Origin: a virus
Direction: 5' to 3' (one strand)
Virus record (IMG/VR): IMGVR_UViG_3300025098_000276
Span: 1-24,307 of that record
Length of the DNA stretch: 24,307 nucleotides
The notes under the pieces are model-generated. The model was not told the DNA's origin and did no database searches. It saw nothing but the letters and a program-made list of their open reading frames with translations. Below, piece after piece: positions 14,501-19,801 of the stretch (positions are counted from its first letter, which is position 1; each line of letters begins with the position of its first letter). The position numbers were made by a program, and so were the translations under genes.

Positions 14501-14881
14501 ATGCTAAGTAACAAACAGAAGATGGATCTACTTATGGAGTCTCTTGAGGCCGTTGAGAGTGATAGCGAAAATATTAACGAAGCCCGCGGGCCTTTGCAAA
14601 ACAAGATGACGCCTGTTTATTTTGACGACTCGTTGTCAAACGACCCTAATGTTGCGTTTGCGATAGAGGCATTTATAAGTTCCATCAGACATCTCTTGTA
14701 TATCGGCGATGTTGGAGCCGCGGGAGGTGGATCTGCTAAAGAAAAGTTCATACTGGACAAGTTCAAACGGTACGGAATTGACCTTAAAAAGCTGAAATCA
14801 CAGTTATACAGCATCAAGACAGGCGATTTTAACTATCCGCCAAAAGAAGAGAAGCCAGACCGTGGCCCGTTCGGGGTATAA
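14501..14881 (+). CDS. Tandem late protein 3 with prohead-tag-like N-terminus
   Basis: 126 residues. The tag is the same as in protein 2, with a clear second [LI]-x-E site INE at 25-27 followed by Ala-Arg, much like the E-A cut in T4 internal proteins. The middle differs from protein 2 (TPVYFDDSLSNDPNVAFAIEAF) and carries a Gly-rich insert (GDVGAAGGGS). The end is shared (FILDKFKRYGIDL, GDFNYPP, PDRGPFGV). The leader AGGAAATAACGTA differs slightly from the other copies. Genes 2 and 3 are a tandem duplication in which the middle diverged fastest. Function unknown; an internal head protein is inferred. Confidence 0.8.
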   Translation: MLSNKQKMDLLMESLEAVESDSENINEARGPLQNKMTPVYFDDSLSNDPNVAFAIEAFISSIRHLLYIGDVGAAGGGSAKEKFILDKFKRYGIDLKKLKSQLYSIKTGDFNYPPKEEKPDRGPFGV

Positions 14882-14932
14882 GGATATTACAATGCTAAGT
14901 AACAAACAGAAGATGGATCTCCTCATGGAGTC
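14881..14932 (+). repeat. 5' cassette repeat, copy 4
   Basis: 52 nt identical to 13809-13860, although the bodies of the two genes are unrelated beyond it. This suggests recent recombination or gene conversion confined to the leader and tag. Confidence 0.85.
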
Positions 14933-15344
14933 TGTACGTAGCGTACAAGAACCTGAGATGATTACCGAGGGGATTGTCGATCGAATTAGAGACTTTGTAG
15001 GTGACGCTCGTGATGCACTGAGTGACGTAGGTGATAGAATCGTTGACTTCTTTGATGAGTTCGACCTTAGCGAATTCGCTGCGTCAATTAAACAGTTCTT
15101 TAGTAACCTGAGTAGCGGTGGCAACGACCCAATTCAAGGGCATCTTAATCGACTATACAACCTGTACCTTGAAAAAATGGATGACGATGAAGATGGTATA
15201 GACTATCGTCTCATGGGAACCTTCCTTGATAAAGACGTGGAAGACTATGCACGTGCAAATGATGTGCCAGACGTCAAATTCCTTCAAGGTCTGGTATTGG
15301 CCGCCATTATTGGCCGTGGTCAAATCGGCGACTATAAAGTATAA
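14892..15344 (+). CDS. Tandem late protein 4 with prohead-tag-like N-terminus and distinct body
   Basis: 150 residues from the ATG at 14892, chosen by identity with the other three starts; an in-frame ATG at 14862 lies inside gene 3. After MLSNKQKMDLLMES the sequence departs from the others and carries a second candidate site ITE at 24-26 before Gly. Residues about 28-75 form an amphipathic helical region (IVDRIRDFVGDARDALSDVGDRIVDFFDEF), then a Gly/Asn linker and a C-terminal domain (LNRLYNLYLEKMDDDEDGIDYRLMG, YARANDVPDVKFLQGLVLAAIIGRG). No family is recognised. A different cargo attached to the same tag is the simplest reading. Confidence 0.8.
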   Translation: MLSNKQKMDLLMESVRSVQEPEMITEGIVDRIRDFVGDARDALSDVGDRIVDFFDEFDLSEFAASIKQFFSNLSSGGNDPIQGHLNRLYNLYLEKMDDDEDGIDYRLMGTFLDKDVEDYARANDVPDVKFLQGLVLAAIIGRGQIGDYKV

Positions 15345-15367
15345 AAATAAATTGAAAAAAAATGCGA

Positions 15368-15394
15368 AGGGGCTATGTACAACATGGCCCCTTT
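15368..15394 (+). terminator. Hairpin terminator with early -35 box at its apex
   Basis: AGGGGCTATG (15368-15377) pairs with CATGGCCCCT (15383-15392), ten base pairs around the loop TACAA, followed by TTT. It ends the tandem late operon. TGTACA (15376-15381) covers the top of the 5' arm and the loop. The same hairpin, with loop TCAT, recurs at 20001-20024. Confidence 0.75.
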
Positions 15395-15404
15395 GTGCTA
15401 TAAT
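15376..15404 (+). promoter_or_regulatory. Early-type promoter nested in the terminator
   Basis: TGTACA at 15376-15381, a 17-nt spacer made of the 3' terminator arm, and TATAAT at 15399-15404. It drives the small genes from 15435 on. Confidence 0.75.
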
Positions 15405-15434
15405 GGACTTATATAATGATGAAGGATATACATT

Positions 15435-15647
15435 ATGGGACTATACAAGATCGAAAAGAACGGCGAGGTCGAACAGGTCGCAGCTGGTAAGGTAGACTAT
15501 AAAGATATGGTCACTGCGCTTATGGAGATCAGTGAGGCAGACAAAGACATCTACGCCGAAGTCATCTCCTATTATGAGGATAACACCGCATGTATGGACG
15601 TTACTACGTCTGACGGAAGCTTCTATAAAGGATATGTCTACCTATGA
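15435..15647 (+). CDS. Small acidic early protein
   Basis: 70 residues, unrecognised. It has a short beta start (MGLYKIEKNGEVEQVA), one helix (DYKDMVTALMEISEADKDIYAEVISYY) and a closing strand pair (ACMDVTTSDGSFYKGYVYL). AAGGA lies 9 nt before the ATG. Its TGA overlaps the next ATG (ATGATG at 15644), so the two are coupled. The early promoter and small acidic fold are typical of phage host-takeover proteins, but nothing specific is visible. Confidence 0.75.
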   Translation: MGLYKIEKNGEVEQVAAGKVDYKDMVTALMEISEADKDIYAEVISYYEDNTACMDVTTSDGSFYKGYVYL

Positions 15648-15889
15648 TGAAATTTAGATTGAGGTTTATTATACGCGATGACAATCTTGGTGCTCAGGAT
15701 TTGTTTGACATGTTGAATCGGTACAAGCTTAAGCTAGAACTGATAGAACCAAATGGACCAGGTACGTTTGGTCTAAACCCCGAAGTGATCGTCACCGGCA
15801 ACGCACATGACGTAATAGCATTTAAGAATGCGTTTGATGATGGAACGTTCGACTTTTATCATATGGCAGTGATGGGAAAGGATGAGTAA
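15644..15889 (+). CDS. Small alpha/beta early protein
   Basis: 81 residues, unrecognised. The pattern is beta-alpha-beta-beta-alpha (FRLRFIIRD, AQDLFDMLNRYKLK, LELIEPNG, PEVIVTGNAHDVIAFKNAF), as in small ferredoxin-like or ACT-like folds. The 71-residue protein at 17873 has a similar layout (CEVVVNG, ISKRQLTDMAVSAGLEIEHID, RFSAIIKGTIEDMMKFRNE), so the two may be remote relatives. Translation is coupled to the previous gene. An ATG at 15647 is an equally good start. Confidence 0.7.
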   Translation: MMKFRLRFIIRDDNLGAQDLFDMLNRYKLKLELIEPNGPGTFGLNPEVIVTGNAHDVIAFKNAFDDGTFDFYHMAVMGKDE

Positions 15890-16307
15890 TACGATGAGTA
15901 ACGAAGAAATCAAAGCGTTAAGTGAAGAAACGTTAGACTATACTTTAGACTATGACCAAGATGGTCTGTGGTTATTACAAGGTGATAAGCAAGTAAGCCT
16001 GATTCCTCAACAAATGTTTGATGACCGTATCCGTCAAATTATAAGACAATCAAAGTCACTCGATCGACTAGCTCAGTATGATCAAGAAGATGAAAAGGAA
16101 ACACCACTGTATCGAACCGAAACAATTTCAACAGATGAACTCACATTAAGAAGGCTAAAATATTCCCTTCAAAACTGTAAAGAAAATCGATATGAAATGG
16201 ATAAAAAAAGAGATATGAAGGGATGGACAGCACTTAATCAACAAGATTGGAATGAGTTGATAGAAGATATTCATGCCTTAGAACGCGTAATTGATTTTTT
16301 GGAGTAA
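15882..16307 (+). CDS. Hypothetical acidic early protein (MSNEE N-terminus)
   Basis: 141 residues from 15882, or 137 if the in-frame ATG at 15894 is used. The latter gives MSNEEIKALSEE, which parallels MSNEEMNSWMRD in the next gene. The protein has beta strands early (LDYDQDGLWLLQGDKQVSLIP), then long helices (DRIRQIIRQSKSLDRLAQ, TLRRLKYSLQNCKENRYEMDKKRDMKGW) and ends LIEDIHALERVIDFLE. It is probably a helical or coiled-coil protein. No family recognised. Overlaps the previous gene by 8 nt at the 15882 start. Confidence 0.65.
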   Translation: MSNTMSNEEIKALSEETLDYTLDYDQDGLWLLQGDKQVSLIPQQMFDDRIRQIIRQSKSLDRLAQYDQEDEKETPLYRTETISTDELTLRRLKYSLQNCKENRYEMDKKRDMKGWTALNQQDWNELIEDIHALERVIDFLE

Positions 16308-16311
16308 TATG

Positions 16312-16575
16312 ATGAGCAACGAAGAAATGAATAGCTGGATGCGTGACCTCCGTGAAGGAGATGATGATGATGATGATGATGATGTCGATTCTACGATAAC
16401 AAATGGAAGCTTCGTACGGTTCCATGGTCCTGATGAGGGAAGTCTGTTCCTCGTCAGTGGGATTGATTACCCTAAAGGGTCTACAAGAGCTGACCTCAAA
16501 GTAATCAACATGGATACTGATCAACCTTGTACGATCACTATCGACCGTAAGCTGATATTTAAAACATTCTCGTAA
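16312..16575 (+). CDS. Small protein with poly-Asp run
   Basis: 87 residues from the ATG at 16312. GGAG at 16301 supports either the ATG at 16309 or that at 16312, and 16312 gives the MSNEE start seen in the previous gene. An eight-residue Asp run, coded by a GAT microsatellite at about 16359-16382, separates a short N-terminal helix from a beta domain (TNGSFVRFHGPDEGSLFLVSGIDYPKG, DLKVINMDTDQPCTITIDRKLIF) that looks like a small SH3-like barrel. Function unknown. It ends just before an early promoter cassette. Confidence 0.7.
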   Translation: MSNEEMNSWMRDLREGDDDDDDDDVDSTITNGSFVRFHGPDEGSLFLVSGIDYPKGSTRADLKVINMDTDQPCTITIDRKLIFKTFS

Positions 16576-16577
16576 CC

Positions 16578-16622
16578 GCAAATTAACTGTGTACAAGGCC
16601 GTTGTTTTATGGTATACTGTAT
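16578..16622 (+). promoter_or_regulatory. Early-type promoter with GCAAATTAACTG box
   Basis: GCAAATTAACTG, TGTACA at 16590-16595, a 17-nt spacer, TATACT at 16613-16618, then GTATATAC. The leader GATTATGGAGATG is shared with the cassettes at 12809 and 17813. Confidence 0.8.
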
Positions 16623-16647
16623 ATACAATATGATTATGGAGATGAGT

Positions 16648-17400
16648 ATGTCAAAACAAAAAGGTCACTGTCAAGCATGTCTACGGGTTCAGGCCGTCAA
16701 TGATAAGACAGGTCGTATGTCCCTCCATGGGTATCAGGTTGCTGGGTTTGGTTACTTCTCTGGTACGTGTAACGGTTCGAAGGAACTGCCCCTTGAGAAA
16801 GATACAACGATCCTTGATCAAGAGGTTGTGAACCTTCGTAAAGAAGCCAAGAAGCTGATGAATGCCACTCCTGCTGCTGTATACCAGGTTCCGGTCACTG
16901 TGAATCGTAAGACAGTCCTTATGAACCGTGAGGACTATGCACGTTATCATGAAGAGCGTGGTATCTATGGTGAAGCTGATGAGGCCTTTGACTTCATGGC
17001 ACAGAAGACCCTCAAGGCTATGAAGGCCGAGGGTGAGTATATGCTGAAGTTTGCGACTAACCTTGTAGAGAACCGTGATAAGATCCATGGCCGTGACCTG
17101 ATTGATGTAGAAGTCGTCACGAAGCCTGAGTATGAAACCAAGGTGAAACGGTTTACGTTCGAGCCATCTTCCTTTACCACACATGCACTGCTTGATGATC
17201 CCGGCCGTAAGCGTGCGTTCAGTGCTGCACAAGAGTTTATTCGTAGCCTATACAATGATGAGACTGTTAAGACAAAGGGCGTACGCCATGACACTGGTCA
17301 CTTGCAGATCAAAGGCCCAATGAAACTGAAACGTTATGGATCGGACGAGTGGGATGGCAAAACACTCTCATACAAAGTCACATATCAAAAGCTAAAATAA
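16648..17400 (+). CDS. Hypothetical protein with N-terminal Cys/His zinc-finger-like motif
   Basis: 250 residues from the ATG at 16648; the longer in-frame start at 16609 lies inside the promoter. Residues 8-45 have Cys8-x2-Cys11, His27 and Cys41 in the pattern CQACLRV...MSLHGYQVAGFGYFSGTCNGS, a small zinc-binding module found in phage and bacterial proteins. The rest is helical and charged (LDQEVVNLRKEAKKLMN, YARYHEERGIYGEADEAFDFMAQKTLKAM) with a C-terminal HLQIKGPMKLKRYGSDEW region. The role is unknown; nucleic-acid or protein binding by the zinc module is inferred. It has its own early promoter. Confidence 0.75.
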   Translation: MSKQKGHCQACLRVQAVNDKTGRMSLHGYQVAGFGYFSGTCNGSKELPLEKDTTILDQEVVNLRKEAKKLMNATPAAVYQVPVTVNRKTVLMNREDYARYHEERGIYGEADEAFDFMAQKTLKAMKAEGEYMLKFATNLVENRDKIHGRDLIDVEVVTKPEYETKVKRFTFEPSSFTTHALLDDPGRKRAFSAAQEFIRSLYNDETVKTKGVRHDTGHLQIKGPMKLKRYGSDEWDGKTLSYKVTYQKLK

Positions 17401-17459
17401 TTTGCACAAATGCGCAAATTAACTGTGTACAATAAAGCCAAAGCGTGATACACTGTATA
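17398..17459 (+). promoter_or_regulatory. Early-type promoter with inverted repeat upstream
   Basis: TGTACA at 17426-17431, a 17-nt spacer and TACACT at 17449-17454. Just upstream AATTTGC and GCAAATT form an inverted repeat with an 8-nt spacer, built from the conserved GCAAATTA box. It could be a weak terminator or a protein site. Confidence 0.75.
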
Positions 17460-17488
17460 TATAGAATGATTGATGAGGAGATTATATT

Positions 17489-17788
17489 ATGGAATTCAAC
17501 AAAGGCCCATTCACCGCTGAAGTTTACAGAACAACTAACAGCGACATCATTGATACCTTGACTGCCAGTGCAAGCAATTGGGTGCCAGAGTTCATGAGTG
17601 ACGGTGAGTATGAGCATGCCTACCTTGAACAGCCTCAAGCCGGTGATGTGGTTATCGTAATAGACAACCGTTCGCAGAGTGGTAATCCACTGGCTGGTAT
17701 CGTTGGTCGGTTTGTGTGTGGTGGTAATGATGAGGTCTTGCCATTGACTCAAGTCGGGTACACTGACGATTGGGTAATTGCAAAATAA
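17489..17788 (+). CDS. Small early hypothetical protein
   Basis: 99 residues, unrecognised. GAGGAGA lies 8-9 nt before the ATG. It has beta-rich segments (FTAEVYRTTNSDIIDTL, AGDVVIVIDNRSQSGNPLAGIVGRFVCGGNDEVLPL) and a closing DDWVIAK, compatible with a small barrel. It is a single-gene unit between two early promoters. The isolated expression cassette suggests a dedicated early function, but there is no evidence of which. Confidence 0.7.
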   Translation: MEFNKGPFTAEVYRTTNSDIIDTLTASASNWVPEFMSDGEYEHAYLEQPQAGDVVIVIDNRSQSGNPLAGIVGRFVCGGNDEVLPLTQVGYTDDWVIAK

Positions 17789-17846
17789 TTTGCGCAAAGT
17801 GCAAATTAGCTGTGTACAAACGAACCAAAGCGTGGTACACTGTATA
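17788..17846 (+). promoter_or_regulatory. Early-type promoter with inverted repeat upstream
   Basis: TGTACA at 17813-17818, a 17-nt spacer and TACACT at 17836-17841. AATTTGC/GCAAATT inverted repeat lies at 17788-17807. From 17811 to 17848 it is identical to 20302-20339. Confidence 0.75.
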
Positions 17847-17872
17847 TACAATATGATTATGGAGATGTTAAA

Positions 17873-18088
17873 ATGCTAAAGTGTGAAGTTGTTGTGAATG
17901 GTTGGAATGAGATCAGTAAGAGACAGTTGACAGATATGGCAGTGAGTGCTGGTCTTGAGATTGAGCATATTGATTCGCCAAGTATTCTACGTTTCTCGGC
18001 TATCATCAAAGGTACTATAGAAGATATGATGAAGTTCCGTAATGAGAACTGGGGTCCTTTGGCATTTGGTCCTGAGAGAGGTTGCTAA
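17873..18088 (+). CDS. Small alpha/beta early protein
   Basis: 71 residues starting at 17873, where the cassette ribosome binding site TATGGAGATG precedes the ATG. It has a beta-alpha-beta-beta-alpha pattern (KCEVVVNGW, KRQLTDMAVSAGLEIEHI, RFSAIIKGTIEDMMKFRNE) similar in layout to the protein at 15644. No family recognised. An ATG just upstream (17866) is out of frame and stops after four codons. First gene of a unit that probably continues through 19305. Confidence 0.7.
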   Translation: MLKCEVVVNGWNEISKRQLTDMAVSAGLEIEHIDSPSILRFSAIIKGTIEDMMKFRNENWGPLAFGPERGC

Positions 18089-18089
18089 T

Positions 18090-18341
18090 ATGATTACGGA
18101 TATATTCACGCGAGAAGAACTAAACGAAGCACTGCAGGGTGAGGTAATAGTAACCTTTACCAAAGCTGATGGTACTGAACGTGTGATGCGGTGTACCCAA
18201 AACCCTGACTTGATGGATACTCCACCCACAGTAAGTGAAGTGGTCCGGCCACCAAGTGACAACGTACGGGTCTATGACCTTGAAGCATCAGGCTGGCGTT
18301 CGTTTAACCTGCCTACTGTGAAGAGTGTGGAGGTTCTGTGA
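18090..18341 (+). CDS. WYL_2/DUF2693-like SH3-fold protein
   Basis: 83 residues from the ATG at 18090, one base after the previous stop; a longer in-frame start at 18042 lies inside the previous gene. It is essentially a stand-alone domain: LQGEVIVTFTKADGTERVMRCTQNPDLM, then VRVYDLEASGWRSFNLPTVKSVEVL. This is the WYL_2 (DUF2693) Sm/SH3-like barrel widespread in T4-like phages, of unknown function, probably binding nucleic acid or peptides. The domain also occurs in the late protein at 844, so the phage has an early and a late version. Confidence 0.75.
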   Translation: MITDIFTREELNEALQGEVIVTFTKADGTERVMRCTQNPDLMDTPPTVSEVVRPPSDNVRVYDLEASGWRSFNLPTVKSVEVL

Positions 18342-18342
18342 T

Positions 18343-18405
18343 ATGACTGCACTGACGATTACACTGATGGCTGCGGCTACCTACTTGATGATGGAGATAG
18401 TATAA
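18343..18405 (+). CDS. 20-residue hydrophobic microprotein
   Basis: A 20-codon frame (MTALTITLMAAATYL and five more residues) starting just after the WYL_2 gene, with its TAA overlapping the next ATG as TAATG. It is almost entirely hydrophobic and could form one membrane helix. Evidence is the chain of overlapping starts and stops and the composition; it may be only a translational coupling leader. Confidence 0.45.
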   Translation: MTALTITLMAAATYLMMEIV

Positions 18406-18488
18406 TGGATTTATTGATCGTACTCGTTGGGCTCTCGGGTGTTGCGTTTGCACTAAGCGTGTGGCAATATCATAGCGAGGGGCAATAA
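18405..18488 (+). CDS. 27-residue single-span membrane microprotein
   Basis: MDLLIVLVGLSGVAFAL followed by a short polar tail ending HSEGQ. One transmembrane helix fits residues 3-19. ATGGAGATAG before the start may serve as ribosome binding site. It overlaps the preceding stop and is 2 nt from the next ATG. Function unknown. Confidence 0.55.
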   Translation: MDLLIVLVGLSGVAFALSVWQYHSEGQ

Positions 18489-18490
18489 CA

Positions 18491-18637
18491 ATGATTGAAC
18501 TTATGATCATCATAGCACTCATATGTGTCTTTACTGGTTGTAGCATATCCGATGCTATCGGAGCTGTTATTAGTTTAGGATTGGTCCTTCTGGTCGGAGG
18601 AGTTCTTTTGTTCTTCGTTATTGCGTTACTGGCATGA
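18491..18637 (+). CDS. 48-residue membrane microprotein with lipobox-like Cys
   Basis: It begins MIELMIIIALICVFTGCSIS, so Cys17 follows a hydrophobic run as FTGC, a weak lipobox-like pattern. A second hydrophobic span (about residues 23-47, AVISLGLVLLVGGVLLFFVIALL) ends at the stop. Either two membrane helices or a lipoprotein signal plus an anchor. Its TGA overlaps the next ATG (ATGA at 18634), which supports real translation. Confidence 0.6.
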   Translation: MIELMIIIALICVFTGCSISDAIGAVISLGLVLLVGGVLLFFVIALLA

Positions 18638-19305
18638 GGTATAACACACTTGCGGTCAATCACGTAATTAACACGATACACCTTATGGGAAGGCAGATAG
18701 ATACGTACTTTCCAGATAGAAACCTTACGAAGGTATCTAGTTCGATTATCGAGTTTGCTGAACGTCACACTGCCGACCTTCATGTGATAGATCGACCAAA
18801 TAGGTATATCCAGCTTTTAATCGGTTCAGCCATGTCTACGATGTTAGCTCTTGTGATGTACTGGATGTACGAGTTGTTTATTCATAACGATGGATCAGGT
18901 ATGATCTTTGAGTTACAAGACCTTGATGCGTTTATCAACATTCTCATATTTGGCTCAGCCGCTACATGGTTTCTCTTGAACTGGCAAGCCAAGTCAAAGC
19001 GTAGCTTTATTATACATCGCATCAATGAGCTGCGATCCTTTGCACACGTCATCGATATGCATCAACTCACAAAGGATCCGTTCTTTGATGACGAGATGGA
19101 TATGAGTGATGATGATCTGATACGGTACCTCGATTATTGTGGAGACCTACTCTCGTGCTGTTCAAAACTCGCAGCAACGTACCTTGAACACACCGATGAT
19201 GAGATGGTGGTACAATGCGTAAATGAATTCGAGTCATTGACTGGTCGGTTCAACCGGAAGATTTGGCAGAAAATCACCATACTCGATAGGAAGAAGCAAT
19301 GTTAA
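18634..19305 (+). CDS. Two-helix membrane protein with helical cytoplasmic domains
   Basis: 223 residues. Residues 1-55 form a soluble helical region (VNHVINTIHLMGRQIDTYF, SIIEFAERHTADLHVI). Two membrane spans follow, about 59-83 (LLIGSAMSTMLALVMYWMYE) and 98-117 (FINILIFGSAATWFLLNW), with an acidic loop. The C-terminal 100 residues are helical, with an acidic stretch FFDDEMDMSDDDLIRYLDYCGDLL and several Cys. The positive-inside rule (WQAKSKR after span 2) puts both termini in the cytoplasm. No family recognised. It is coupled to membrane microproteins on both sides, so an envelope complex affecting host membrane, lysis timing or superinfection is plausible but unproven. Confidence 0.7.
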   Translation: MRYNTLAVNHVINTIHLMGRQIDTYFPDRNLTKVSSSIIEFAERHTADLHVIDRPNRYIQLLIGSAMSTMLALVMYWMYELFIHNDGSGMIFELQDLDAFINILIFGSAATWFLLNWQAKSKRSFIIHRINELRSFAHVIDMHQLTKDPFFDDEMDMSDDDLIRYLDYCGDLLSCCSKLAATYLEHTDDEMVVQCVNEFESLTGRFNRKIWQKITILDRKKQC

Positions 19306-19502
19306 GACTTGTGTTAATCGTCTTTTTGATATGGACATGTCCTGTGTGGCTCCCGTTTCTATTCGGAATCATGATGTGGATTCTACTTATAGGGTTTGCT
19401 CTCTGGAGTTGGGCTATAGATACTATGAACATTCCCACCGATCCACCTGAAAATCCGGGGGTCATATGCGAGATAGACGAGTACGGGAATAACCCCTGTT
19501 GA
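19299..19502 (+). CDS. 67-residue two-span membrane protein
   Basis: Its ATG overlaps the end of the previous gene by 7 nt. Residues 1-42 are very hydrophobic with a Pro-containing turn (LVLIVFLIWTCPVWLPFLFG, MMWILLIGFALWSWAI), giving two short spans or a re-entrant hairpin. A polar tail (NIPTDPPENPGVICEIDEYGNNPC) with two Cys follows. Holin-like in shape, but no holin family is recognised and no endolysin is nearby. Function unknown. Confidence 0.65.
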   Translation: MLRLVLIVFLIWTCPVWLPFLFGIMMWILLIGFALWSWAIDTMNIPTDPPENPGVICEIDEYGNNPC

Positions 19503-19505
19503 GTG

Positions 19506-19513
19506 TATAAATA
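19506..19513 (+). promoter_or_regulatory. T4-type late promoter (TATAAATA)
   Basis: Exact TATAAATA 33 nt before the ATG at 19546, with AAAGGAAAG between. It starts late transcription of the 44-residue membrane protein. Confidence 0.75.
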
Positions 19514-19545
19514 GTATTACATATTATAGATGAAAGGAAAGTTAT

Positions 19546-19680
19546 ATGTTAGAAGCTATCGTAGTAATTGCAGGACTGGCTATTCTAGTAGTTGCTGTAA
19601 TGCGCCGACGTAAGGCAGCCGCTGACGAAACCACATATCGTGGTGTTGGCCGTACAAAGGATGACCAAGAGGTCCGATAG
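19546..19680 (+). CDS. 44-residue late single-span membrane protein
   Basis: One clear transmembrane helix (MLEAIVVIAGLAILVVAVM) followed by MRRRK, which fixes the C-terminus inside by the positive-inside rule, and a short polar tail (RGVGRTKDDQEVR). AAAGGAAAG lies about 8 nt before the ATG, and a late promoter lies upstream. The shape resembles small phage spanin or lysis accessory peptides but also many unrelated ones. Function unknown. Confidence 0.7.
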   Translation: MLEAIVVIAGLAILVVAVMRRRKAAADETTYRGVGRTKDDQEVR

Positions 19681-19693
19681 AGTACGAGAATAA

Positions 19694-19701
19694 TATAAAT
19701 A
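19694..19701 (+). promoter_or_regulatory. T4-type late promoter-like TATAAATA
   Basis: Exact octamer 14 nt after the stop of the 44-residue gene. What follows before the terminator at 19750 is too short and structured for a clear gene, so it may drive a small RNA. Confidence 0.55.
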
Positions 19702-19704
19702 TAT

Positions 19705-19782
19705 GTATGAGAATTGACGATCATATAATCTCTCATACTAACCTTCCGCGAGTGTTAGGCATACGCCTGACACTCTTTTTTT
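19705..19782 (+). ncRNA. Candidate small late RNA
   Basis: Downstream of the TATAAATA at 19694 are two hairpins: GTATGAGA (19705-19712) with TCTCATAC (19731-19738), then the strong terminator at 19750-19782. The expected transcript is about 75 nt. A 46-codon frame from 19707 has no ribosome binding site and reads through the terminator, so a non-coding RNA is the better reading. No known RNA family is recognised. Confidence 0.35.
19750..19782 (+). terminator. Strong intrinsic terminator
   Basis: GAGTGTTAGGC (19750-19760) pairs with GCCTGACACTC (19765-19775) over 11 positions with one G-U pair and a 4-base loop, followed by seven T (19776-19782). Confidence 0.9.
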
Positions 19783-19801
19783 ATACCTCATGGAGTGTAC
19801 C

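Noticed and set aside
17378-17851. 157-codon reverse-strand frame
   Set aside because: It runs across two forward promoters and a forward gene; its repeated segments are the promoter copies read backwards.
18313-18783. 156-codon reverse-strand frame opposite the microprotein chain
   Set aside because: Composition is erratic and no promoter or ribosome binding site is visible, whereas the forward frames are linked by TAATG and ATGA overlaps and are consistently hydrophobic.
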